Assembly (NCBI GenBank): GCA_029204225.1
Contig: CM055103.1
Span: 46,566,297-46,630,296, forward strand
DNA: 64,000 nucleotides
Origin: Diphasiastrum complanatum
Taxonomy: Eukaryota; Streptophyta; Lycopodiopsida; Lycopodiales; Lycopodiaceae
Reading direction: 5' to 3'
Each line of letters opens with the position of its first letter. Positions within the stretch are counted from its first letter, which is position 1. The notes beneath the pieces are model-generated. The model was not told where the DNA came from and did no database searches. It saw only the letters and a list, made by a program, of their open reading frames with translations. Shown here piece by piece: positions 23,608 through 32,870 of this stretch. The position numbers were made by a program, and so were the translations under genes.

Positions 23608-24189
23608 TTGGCGCCGTTGCAGCTTTTTAAGCATTTTTTACCTATCTTCTTTTCCTTTGGCTTTTTTGCTTTCATGTTGTGTGTTTGCTTGTTTGTCTAT
23701 CTTCTATCTTCCAACCACAGCATGAGTCTTCTCTCCAAGTCGTCCTACACGAGCTGCAGAGCAACTTATCAAGCCGGGGAGAAGCAACAAAAGAGTCAAC
23801 TTGGGCATTTTCTTTGAAAAGAAGTGACCCAAGTGTCTTTTTTCAAACCAAACAAGTATATTAGAATTTGCCAGTCTGTCTGCAGCCCTAACAGACCCTG
23901 ATATTTCATTTTATCACCTCCACGAATTCTGAACACGATCAGATTATGAGAAAACAACATGATATACTGTCAAAATCCCTTATTTCTCACCCAAATCTTT
24001 GTCCTAGAATTCATCGGCTTCACTGAGGCTAGATCTAATCAAGATCAGTCTTCCAGTAGCTCCGCAAATTCTATCTCAAAGATTTTGCCAGTTTTCTGTC
24101 AAAAAGTCATATTTTTTCATATTCTCTATCTGTCAGTAAAACCCCTATATTAGAAATCGCCATCCAACCTATGAAATTGTTGTCAATGA

Positions 24190-25535
24190 CCTCCCATTCC
24201 AGTAGTGGCTTATCAAACGCTGGCCCAAAACTTGAAAGCCACGACGGAACAGCACACAAAATTACAACAATCATACATTACTTCCGTCGAGGCCCTGAAC
24301 CAGCACATTGCCACCTTGGAAGAACGGTTAAAGGCAGTTGTCTAGTCAACGTCGTCTGTTCATGCAAAGCACGCCCAGTTCCATGATTCCGAACACCACT
24401 TTGATGGATCAGATGGTGGAGATGGAGTAGGATTCTAACAGCCTCCTCTTGCTACTCAAGGATCCTCCTTTCAAGGCCAACCCTTGGGGCAAGGAGCTCA
24501 AGCACCAACCAATCCATCAGGCTCTGGTGGTACCAGCTCCCAACATTATCTTTTTCCTTCCACCGTCTTTAACTCTCTTGACACCACTAACCCCCCATCT
24601 ATTCAATGTCAATTTTCTCCTGAGTCACAAAGAATTGCTGAAGCTAACCCTTCCCCTCCACTCTCTCATGAACCTGATCCCCAAATTCAACATGAGATTG
24701 CTTCTAAAGCACCAACCATCCGGCACAGAATCACACCCATAGAACCAAGCAAGGATTTGCGCGGCTCTCAAGAGTTTGCCAAGAAATATCCAACAACAAA
24801 AGAGCGAGGTGGCTACATATTGCTAGATTTGGACCAGTGTCAAACACATAAAGAAGCAGTCAAACTCCTAGATCCACAACCTCTCTAGCACCATCAACTC
24901 TTCCTACAAAGTAAGACCTCGATGGCACGGTATATCTAAGCTCCCTCCTATATGCGCACAAATCCTTATTACTATCCAGTAGCGAGGCGAGAATCGTTTC
25001 CTGCCACCAAGGTCAAGAATAGGATATTTTGGCCCAAGCTCACAAGCGTCAATACTGGCAACTTAGCCGAAGACATGGTCACCAACTGCTGTGTATTCTA
25101 CCAGAAGCACCATGGCAACCCTGATCGCGACGTCAAATATTTTGCGACAATTGCGGCCTGGTAGCATTTCTAGCAGAACTCAAGGGTTTTTGGGATCGAG
25201 GGCTACCCCCAATAGTCCTTGATATCAATAAACCACTGCGAACGCAAGAAGACCACATCAGCGTAGCAAGGCTTTATTATCGCGCTACACTCACTTCAGC
25301 CCTACACGTTGATATGGTGGAGCTATGAAAAACCTACAACTTTCTACAAGGTATGCTCCATTATTACAAACCAATGCCCTTCCTGAACAAACTACGGTAA
25401 CAAATGATGGAGGGCATCGGCACCACAATCTACCACTCCCGACATCAACAATCTCGCCTCCAAGAAGCACAAAAGATCCAGGAAGAAAAGGCTTCGATTG
25501 CTGTGGGACCACCAATCCGATAAGGAGGGGGATGA
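24190..25535 (+). pseudogene. NA2 protein: coiled coil, Pro/Gln linker and the same novel C-terminal domain
   Basis: From 24190 one frame gives a coiled coil (AYQTLAQNLKATTEQHTKLQ to HIATLEERLKAVV), a Gly/Pro/Gln/Ser linker, and then a domain starting GGYILLDLD with HKEAVKLL and YYYPVARRE. After one frameshift near 25143 it continues with GLVAFLAELKGFWDRGLPPI, VLDINKP and SVARLYYRA. Aligned by eye with NA1, conserved positions include GG.IL, HKE..K, YY.P..R, WP, YQ...NP, WD..LPP.V.D.NKP and S.ARLY. The order coiled coil, linker, domain is the same in both. A few in-frame stops and the frameshift make it non-functional here. No known retroelement enzyme motif is present. Function unknown; a Gag-like structural role is the simplest guess because such parasites often keep Gag. 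Confidence 0.7.
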
Positions 25536-26107
25536 TGTTAACATCTGTGCTAACATAAAAATAAATAAAAAAGAAAGAAATAAAACTCCGTGGCATGTGT
25601 TTTGTAAGTCCACGTACGAGTGTCTGTTAATAAACTTCCGCCATGGCATGTGTTTGTAAGCCCATGAGTAGAAGCTTCAAAAATAATAAAATAACTTAAA
25701 CTTAGATTTAGAACTTAGACTTAGGAAACTTAAGATTAGAAATATTTTGTCTTAAGTTTTTCTAAGTTAAGAAACTTTGAAATTCTAAATCCTAAGTTAG
25801 AAGTTCTAGAAAGTCTAGAAATAGATTAGTTCCATAAGTTAGTGGATACTTATGGAAGACCTCCTTGCCATAAAAGGAGAGTTATTTGCCTTGTAAAAAA
25901 CACTTTGAGATTATGCTAAATTGCTCTCTCTTTGAGATTATATCATTCTATTTCTTTGTGTTCCCATTGGAAAGTGCATAGCTTGAAGGAAGCTGCTCGG
26001 GCCTCCTCTTGCCTCCTTTTATTGGTTTTTCATTGTGGCATGTTTTCAATTGCTCTATGCTTAGTTTAGCCGCAATTTCCGTTCTCAATCCCTTTTGGGT
26101 GTTAATC
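25536..26107 (+). repeat. NA2 3' LTR, truncated
   Basis: Begins TGTTAACATC after the polypurine tract and parallels the 5' LTR as far as GGGTGTTAATC, then changes abruptly to unrelated sequence. Confidence 0.88.
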
Positions 26108-26194
26108 ATTTGTGCATGGCCTTGTTGATATTGTGAATTTTTGTGTGTAAAATGCTATTTTAGGTGGTGTATTGGATCCACACATGTGAAAGGT

Positions 26195-26272
26195 GGTATG
26201 GTATGGTACTTTATCATTTATATGTTATTTTGAAAGGTGGTATGGTACTTTATCATTTATATGTTATTTTGT
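26195..26272. repeat. Short tandem duplication, about 40 bases twice
   Basis: GAAAGGTGGTATGG...TATCATTTATATGTTATTTT occurs twice in succession just right of the NA2 truncation point. Confidence 0.8.
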
Positions 26273-26309
26273 GCTTCATTGAAGATCCATGTGTCAATCA
26301 ATTTTATAC

Positions 26310-26615
26310 CTACGGGAGGATCAACAAGACTCCAGGCTTGTTCTTCATCAATGAGTTGTACTCAACGTCCATGGCAGCTTTTCGTTTGTTTGCATCTGAC
26401 ATTGAAAATGCTTCTGCAACTGATGCAGGTTCATCATGACTGATAATATACGTCTGAGGGATGAAACGATTAGGTTGTTGTCGTGCTATGGCCTTATGAC
26501 TTTCAACTATAACATCTTTCTGGAGGGTTTGAAGACTATTGACTTTTAAAACCTCGTAGTTCTTTGAAAATGATGGTTTGCTAGTTATGATTTCATTTTC
26601 TTTCTTTAACTCCAA
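26310..26615 (-). pseudogene. Copia RT N-terminal fragment
   Basis: The minus strand reads IARQQPNRFIPQTYI...ASVAEAF followed by KAAMDVEYNSLMKNKPG. This corresponds to the linker and first segment of copia reverse transcriptase. It resembles the plus-strand element at 39065-40134 (QQPDHFVPQAFI, KAAMDAEYHSMMKNKTW), so the two are related elements. No catalytic RT motifs remain. Upstream parts are absent. Confidence 0.75.
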
Positions 26616-27559
26616 TCTTCATACTAGTGAGGACATACGTAAAAAAAAAATTCTTTGAAAATGAAGCAAGCATTTCAACATAGATAAGAAAATTTGATTG
26701 CCATATAAATTTTGAAAATCAATTTTTCAAAAATACTTCTCTTAGGTCTTTTGAAAGGTGACATGTCAAGATGAAAACAAGCTAATAAGGATGATCTCTC
26801 AGAGTTTTGATGTGCACCGTGATGTTGAAAATGGAAATAAAAAATTAGATTACCATGCAAGAGAAAACATGAATATGAGAATCAAGATCAAACTCATTCA
26901 AAAGAGACATCACCTTGGAGAGATTCTTCGAGATAGTATGTTCTCTTTTGGACAGATTTAAAATTAAGTTGACATTTGATATTGCAATTTTTTGTTTTGA
27001 GGTGACTGAACAACTCAAATATTTCAAAATAATTCTAATAAAAGATTCCAATCCCAAATAGATAAAAAAATAGTGTTCTACCCAAACTCCCCAACATTGA
27101 ATCATGAATGACACATGAATGATGAACATTTTTTCTTTTTTCTTTTTCTAGAAACACATGAACTTTTAGCATATGATCACAATAGCTTATTGCTTGGTGG
27201 CAACGCTAAAACCAAGTGAATACCATATTCGTAGGACATCATGATTTATGATCACACAGAGGACATCATGATTCAGGATCACAAGCTATCCAATAGAAGA
27301 GCTGTATTTTAAATTTTTGGAGTTACTAGGCATGGTAATGCGATAGAAGAGCTCTATTTTAAATTTTAAACTTACTAGGCATGTAATGCGAAATGGACCT
27401 TATAATCACACATGAACATACATACCAGAAAACAGTTATATTTTATCAAGGAGGCCAGAGGCCTATGGATATTGGAACCAAAAAAGGGTGGTCATCAACC
27501 CGTCATAATGTCATATCGTATCTAGCAATAGATCTGATTCCTGAAGATTAGATCCTCCA
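26616..27559. other. AT-rich DNA, no gene; two local tandem duplications
   Basis: GGACATCATGATT...GATCACA occurs twice at 27235-27285. A unit of about 50 bases (ATAGAAGAGCT...TACTAGGCATG) occurs twice at 27291-27391. Nothing coding could be supported. Confidence 0.5.
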
Positions 27560-28560
27560 GCCAGCAGATGACCTCCTCTCCTCTCCTCCTGTGCTCCTTA
27601 TAACTGTCACGTGGATGGCCTGATTGTAAACGTGGCGCTCCAGGGCGCCGAGGCTAGAATGGATGGATCATGGCACTGCCAGGCTGCAGCTGGGAGAGGA
27701 GCGCCGCCATGATCATTATATTTCATGGTGACTCGAGCTGGACGATCCAGCATTGAGCCTTCCTCTCCCTCTTGTTCTACACTCTACGTACGAACTGCGA
27801 ACTACGAACTACGAAAGGAGGGCGGCGTGTGTTGGGACGTGTGCCCACTGGTTTGGAGTTTGGACGTTTGGACTCTTTGGAGCCTTGGAGGAGCCGAGGA
27901 GGGAACGCGAGAGGCTAGCCTCTAGAGAGTTGGAGGGAGGTCAGAGGAAGGGGCCGCCGACGGCTCTAGTGTCCGGTCCGATGCACCCTGCACTTTTGGG
28001 TCCTGCCCACTGCCCACTGTCAGGCACCAGCAGTCGTGGACTGTAGTGTTTGTGTGTGAGTGCGGCCTGGGCTATGGCCATCACCCGTGGGATCCAGGAG
28101 AGCGCTGCGACGGGGGTCTGTGTCCTGTCCATCCAGAATCCAGATTCCTGAGGGAGTCCAGCTCGGAGTAAGCCAGAATCCAGATCCCGTCTAGAGTCCA
28201 TGAATCTTCGTCCCTCTCCTGGCGCCCGCCAATCAAGCTTCAGAGTTCATTGCGCACTGCGCGGCAGTATTGCGGCTTCGCGACTCTCGAGTCTCGAGCC
28301 CGTTGGACAAAGCTTGGAGTTTATAGTTTATGCATCTAGATGAGGCTCCAGGGAGTCAGAAACAGGCAAGGACCCTGAATGAGGACTCAGAACTTGGAAG
28401 CAGGGAAGGAAGAGGATGGAGCCTTGAGGATGGACCGCAGGAGAATCGGAGTTCCTCGCCCTTTGAAGTTTGGGCAGCCTCCAAATGATGAGATTCGCGA
28501 CTCTCAGTCCATCACCAGGGTGTGGCTGGATCATTTCATCTCGGGTCTTGACTCTTGACA
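27560..28560. other. GC-rich island without a recognisable gene
   Basis: About 1 kb with clearly higher GC and CpG than both flanks. It has small repeats (GAACTACGAACTACGAA near 27806; CCAGAATCCAGAT twice near 28132 and 28170) and CTCGAGTCTCGAG near 28288. Short frames exist on both strands but none shows a motif. It could be the promoter and first exon of an unrecognised gene, or a GC-rich repeat. Confidence 0.4.
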
Positions 28561-29554
28561 TTGCAACGCAGTGCTACGGAAACTTCTTTTGCGTAATCCT
28601 CCAAAAAAAAACTGCATTTCATATAGCTTCTCAATTTTTTTTTAAGACTTTTACATATTAAAAGGTGTATATATTTGTATAAAAAATTTCAGAGATTTGA
28701 TGATGCCGATTTGTTAGAAAACTTGTCGGTTCCATTCCTATAGTTTGCTGGTTTTCCCAAGCACGCATGCAAAGCCAAGCTAAGCTTTGGCATTATAAGT
28801 TGAAAAAATCAATGCTTTTATAGGCTAACACAAATTTTATTAAAAGAAATTTTCATATGTTTTTTAGTAATTCATGAGCCCAAAGCCATAGGCTTTATAT
28901 TGAGAAGGCTCTAAAAAAAATTTGTTTCAAGATGGCTCAATTTTTTAAGAAAAACTCTTTTTCATGTGACTTCCAATTTTATGTGTCATTATCAAAAAGT
29001 TCGATATGTGGATTTTTATTTGTATTGAAGTTTGTTAATGATCTAGAAATACTTGTATGGTCTTTATGGCTTAACAAGCGACTCAAATAAAACTTCACTA
29101 TATGTCAAGCAAAAAATGTACTAGAGTCTAGTATTAAAATCTTAAGCTAAAAACATTTAATTGCTCTGAACTACGGATTACGAACCTAGATATTAATATT
29201 CTATAAGTTCAAAGCCTATAAGGGGCTAAGGTTGCCAAAACCTACAAAAAATTTGTTGGTAGGTGAATCAAAAATTCTATATGCTTTTTTTTATGGGATT
29301 ATAGGTTTTTGGCAAGCCTTGCAACTTGACTTTCAAAGAAAGACAACAATATTTGCAAAGAATTAATTGGTAAAACTGTAGAGTTTTCTTTAGTTTCAAA
29401 GGTAGGTACATTTGAAGAGTTAATTTCATACAAAAGTTAAAATTTCCAACTAAACCACAAGAATGGAGCTCAACATCACATACATGTATGTCTTTGGCAT
29501 CAAGCATGTACAATTTGCTTAAATGTGTTGTGAAGAATTTTGAATCATTAAGAT
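28561..29554. other. AT-rich DNA, nothing recognised
   Basis: No LTR, protein or RNA motif. The frames present are short and unconvincing. Confidence 0.4.
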
Positions 29555-29798
29555 CCAAAATAACTCTAAGATCTTTGATTACTTAAGATAGCACATCTAG
29601 CACCAATGATTGACAAAATCATATATGAATGATTAAGTACTATTGATGTCCGTACAAAACCAGTCAGCTACTGTCTTTCACACATGTGAATGCAACAAAC
29701 ATCAAACCAATTGATTCTACACACAAAAAGTTACGATATCAACATCCAATGTGCACCAATGAGTATGGAGCCCCAAAGAGATCTCATGTATAAGCATG

Positions 29799-29884
<86 letters not shown>

Positions 29885-30193
29885 TCTCTCTTCCCACATG
29901 TGTAAATCTATTTATAACAGGTACATGCCTATTTTGAATCTTAGTTTCCCTCTATAGAAACTTCTAGATCAAAAACCCTATCAACAATATGACTAGATTC
30001 AATATATCTAACATTCAAATTTGAATGTGTCCAAACTTGACCTACTACATTTCCCACACTTTTCAAAAGTGGTAATTCAAAAATATTTAGACTAAAATAA
30101 CTTTGAAATGTTTATCTCTAAGTCTAAAAATGCATAGTGGCCTCAATTTGCCAAATAAACAAAATATGACCAAACTAGTTGATATTTCTCACA
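29555..30193 (-). repeat. Copia 3' LTR with an expanded AG tract
   Basis: Related by eye to the LTRs at 38131-38771, 52276-52925 and 57455-58104, sharing AAGTACTATTGATGTCCGTAC-type, CATGTATAAGCATGAATGAG and CCCACACTTTTCAAAAGTG words. Ends TTTCTCACA at 30193, followed by the CTCCCTCTTCAAC complement of the polypurine tract. On the minus strand a TATAAATAG box (about 29911-29920) precedes a CT tract, at the site of the shorter CT-rich stretch in the relatives. The left end is approximate. Confidence 0.75.
29802..29881. repeat. (AG)n microsatellite, about 39 units
   Basis: Pure AG run inside the copia LTR, about 30 bases past the TATA box on the transcribed (minus) strand. Confidence 0.95.
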
Positions 30194-31348
30194 CTCCCTC
30201 TTCAACTAGTTTTAGCATAGATTTGAAAATACACCAAGTGATGTTCTATGCTTTGTGTACAAGTCTTTTCCCAGTGGTTTGGTGAAGATATCAGCTACAC
30301 ATTCCTTTGATGAAATATGTTGAAGCTCCACCTCCTTTGCCATGACTTGCTCCCTCACAAAATGATATGACACCTCAATATGTTTGTTCCTTGCATGAAA
30401 GATAGGATTGCTTGCCAATCTTTGGGCTGAAAGGTTGTCACAAAAGATGATTGGACTCTCTGAAAACCCCAGCAAGTGAAGATCTCTCACCATCCTTTTG
30501 ATCCATAACATTTCCTTTGTGCATGATGTAAGTGCTTTGTACTCGGCCTCACTAGATGACAATGAGATTGTAGCTTGTTTCTTTGACGTCCAGGAGATAG
30601 CTCCATTACCTATGAAAATAGCATATGCATTAATGGATTTCCTATCTATTTGATCTCCAGCAAAGTCCGAATCTGAAAATCCAAACAGGTTAGATTATGA
30701 TCCCTCATAAAGAATGTCATAATCTCTAGATCCTAAGATGTACCTCAAGACTCTCTTTCTTAGCTTCCAATGCTCCACACTAGGATCTTGCATATATTGG
30801 CTTAATCTACCAACACAATAGCTTAGATCGAGTCTTGTGATGGTTAGATAAATGAGTGAACCAACTAGCTTTACAGTGAGCTTTACATTTCACTCCATAG
30901 TTGTATCACAAGGCTTTCCATCTACCATATGAAATCTTTTTAGAATAGAGTTAGCATACTTCACTTGACAAATGAAAGTAGATTGAGAAAATCTAAACAT
31001 TTCTATTCCCAAGATATAATGCAAATGTCCAAGATCATGCTCCTCAAACTCCTCCTTGAGTGCAATCTTGATCTCATCAATATCTTGATTGTTGCCTCCA
31101 CTCAATACGATATCATCCACATAGATTAGTAGAATCATTTCCAGCAAACCTATAATATAGTTAATGTTCATACTCACTGATAACAAAGTTTTGAAAAAGT
31201 AGAAATGTGTTAAGCTTAGCATACCAACTCCTTGCGGCTCGCTTAAGATCATACAAACTCTTTTGTAGAAAAAAAGACATGATTTGGCCTCCCATGTGAG
31301 TTGTAGCCCTCGGTGTGAAGAATTGAAAAAGATTATCTATGTTAGATA
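30194..31348 (-). pseudogene. Copia RT and RNase H, degraded
   Basis: The 3' half of a copia polyprotein. The RNase H part (30212-30562) keeps SSSEAEYKALTSCTKEM, FCDNLSAQRLASNP, HARNKHIEVSYHFVREQV and the terminal ADIFTKPL segment. The RT part (30890-31252) keeps the catalytic LLIYVDDIVLSGG and HDLGHLHYILGIE. Further upstream KSLYDLKRAARSWYAKL is readable. Frames are broken between RT and RNase H and near 31190. The upstream boundary is the TRIM-like insert at 31349, and the integrase of apparently the same element resumes at 32614 on its far side. Closest relative in the window is the element at 52276-58104. Confidence 0.85.
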
Positions 31349-32613
31349 TGGTCCAATCATAGTTAAGCATAGTGGTAGCTCGTGAATCTACTAGTATCAT
31401 TGTACCTCTCATTTGGATCTAATTGATTTTGAGATTAAGTGGATTTTGTGAGTAATTGGTTTTCTAGATTTCTCTCTCTACTCGAGAGCTCATGATGATT
31501 TTCTCTCTCTACCTGAGGAGAGCAGCTTGTTTTTACTTAGATTATTTTTGGAACACTTCCCACACATGTGAGTGTGAGTGTGAGTTGGAAGTGATTGAAT
31601 GCATGTAGTAGTGTGTTTTTGCCATAGAATCAAAGATAGATCTTCAATCTCAATCTAGTCTTGATCTTGATGCATCTACACACCTTAGGAGATCACAAGT
31701 ACATGTGGTGGATAGTCCACACGTGTGAAATCAACATGGTATCAGAGCCTACCTAAGGTTACCATGCATTTTGATCCATTTAAGTGAAAACTTTTCATCA
31801 ATCTTGAGCTAGAAATTGTCAAGATCCATTTTTCTAGCTATCTTGTCTAATTTTGGATCAAAAGAGATCAATAGGGCATTGATTGGGTCTGACCTGGTAC
31901 TGTACAGAATCAGGTGCTTAGACACATGTGAGGAACATCGAATTTCAGATTGGGAGTTCTCTCTCATGCTTGACCGATTTATCTTGCTTGATAGCTTCTT
32001 TTGAAGCTATTTTTGTCTAGTTTCTGTTGCAATCAGTTTCATTCCATTTGGTTGAGCCAATCAAAAGCTATAAGCTTTTGAAGAGGGTTAGGTAGGGCAT
32101 CTAGTCCCAGGTGGACACATTTGGTTTGGTCAAAGAGATTGCTTGTTAGATCTCTGTTCACAGTTGTAAGGTTACCAATCTCATCTATAAGTGATCTAGA
32201 CATTGTTTTGAGATCATAGCCAATTTGTTTCATGCAATATCATTGAGTTTGAGTCAAATTTGGTTACTTAGTGTATTTCACACGTGCTAAGAGTAAATGA
32301 TCCTAACTTTGTCTATAGTCCATCATTTGATGTGAAATAGATCTTGTTTTAGAGAGATTTGAGTAGCTAGTGAGAATCAATTCACAAATAGTTGCAAGAT
32401 CTTTCATAGGAAGAGATAGTACTTCATTATTGGATCCTATTGAGAGTGTGTAGCAACATTTATTGTTCATCATTTGAGTTTTTGCTTGAAAATGGTCCAA
32501 TAGAATCTAGAGGTGAATGGATCAATGGTCCAATAGGATTAAGAGGTGGCAAAAGTATGGTCCAATCATAGTTAAGCATAGTGGTAGCTCGTGGATCTAC
32601 TAGTATCATTGTA
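31349..32613 (+). mobile_element. TRIM-like miniature LTR element, about 1.27 kb
   Basis: A candidate 5' LTR (31349-31736, starts TGGTCCAATC, ends ATCAACA) is followed at 31737 by TGGTATCAGAGCC, a perfect copia primer-binding site. The interior (about 0.8 kb) has no coding capacity. It ends with a purine-rich AGGATTAAGAGGTGGCAAAA stretch just before a second copy of the LTR start at 32558-32613, 56 bases with one mismatch. The right copy is therefore truncated after CATTGTA. It sits at the junction between the integrase and RT parts of a minus-strand copia. No target duplication was found. It may be a TRIM, or the 5' part of a larger copia whose middle was lost. Confidence 0.6.
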
Positions 32614-32870
32614 TAGAAAATTAGCACACAACAAAGCTTGATCCCAAAAGGATTTAGGAAGATTAGCACCTAACCTTATGGATTTTCCACCTTCACATAA
32701 ATTTATATTCTTTCTCTCGGCCACTCCATTTTGTTGTGGTGTCCTTGGGCTTGTGTACTCCCTCTTGATCCCATGCTCTTCACAAAAGGCTTTGAACTTG
32801 GTAGATATGTACTCTCCACCATTGTCACTCCTCAAGCACTTGATCTTTGTGGAAACTTAAACCTCTCTTG
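32614..32870 (-). pseudogene. Copia integrase core fragment
   Basis: The minus strand reads RSDNGGEYISTKFKAFCEEH, with the third catalytic residue (Glu of GGEY), then TPQQNGVAERKN and PKSFWDQALLCANFL. It stops at CANFLYN where the TRIM-like insert begins. The other side (towards 32870) also ends abruptly. It is probably the integrase of the copia whose RT and RNase H lie at 30194-31348, with sequence lost between. Confidence 0.8.

Larger units (their letters stand above)
22796..26107 (+). mobile_element. NA2: second non-autonomous LTR retrotransposon, 3' LTR truncated
   Basis: 5' LTR 22796-23607 (TGTTAGCATC...CCAACA, 812 bp). tRNA-Asp-like primer site TGGCGCCGTTGC at 23609-23620. T-rich leader with no gene (23621-24189). 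Degraded ORF 24190-25535. Polypurine tract AAGGAGGGGGATGA at 25522-25535. 3' LTR 25536-26107. The 3' LTR matches the first 571 bases of the 5' LTR and then breaks off, missing about 241 bases, so no target duplication can be tested. No RT, integrase or protease. The LTRs are not similar to those of NA1, but the encoded protein is related. Confidence 0.85.

Noticed and set aside
27725-28046. Overlapping plus-strand ORFs in the GC-rich island
   Set aside because: Two frames are open over the same interval, as GC-rich DNA gives by chance. No protein motif.
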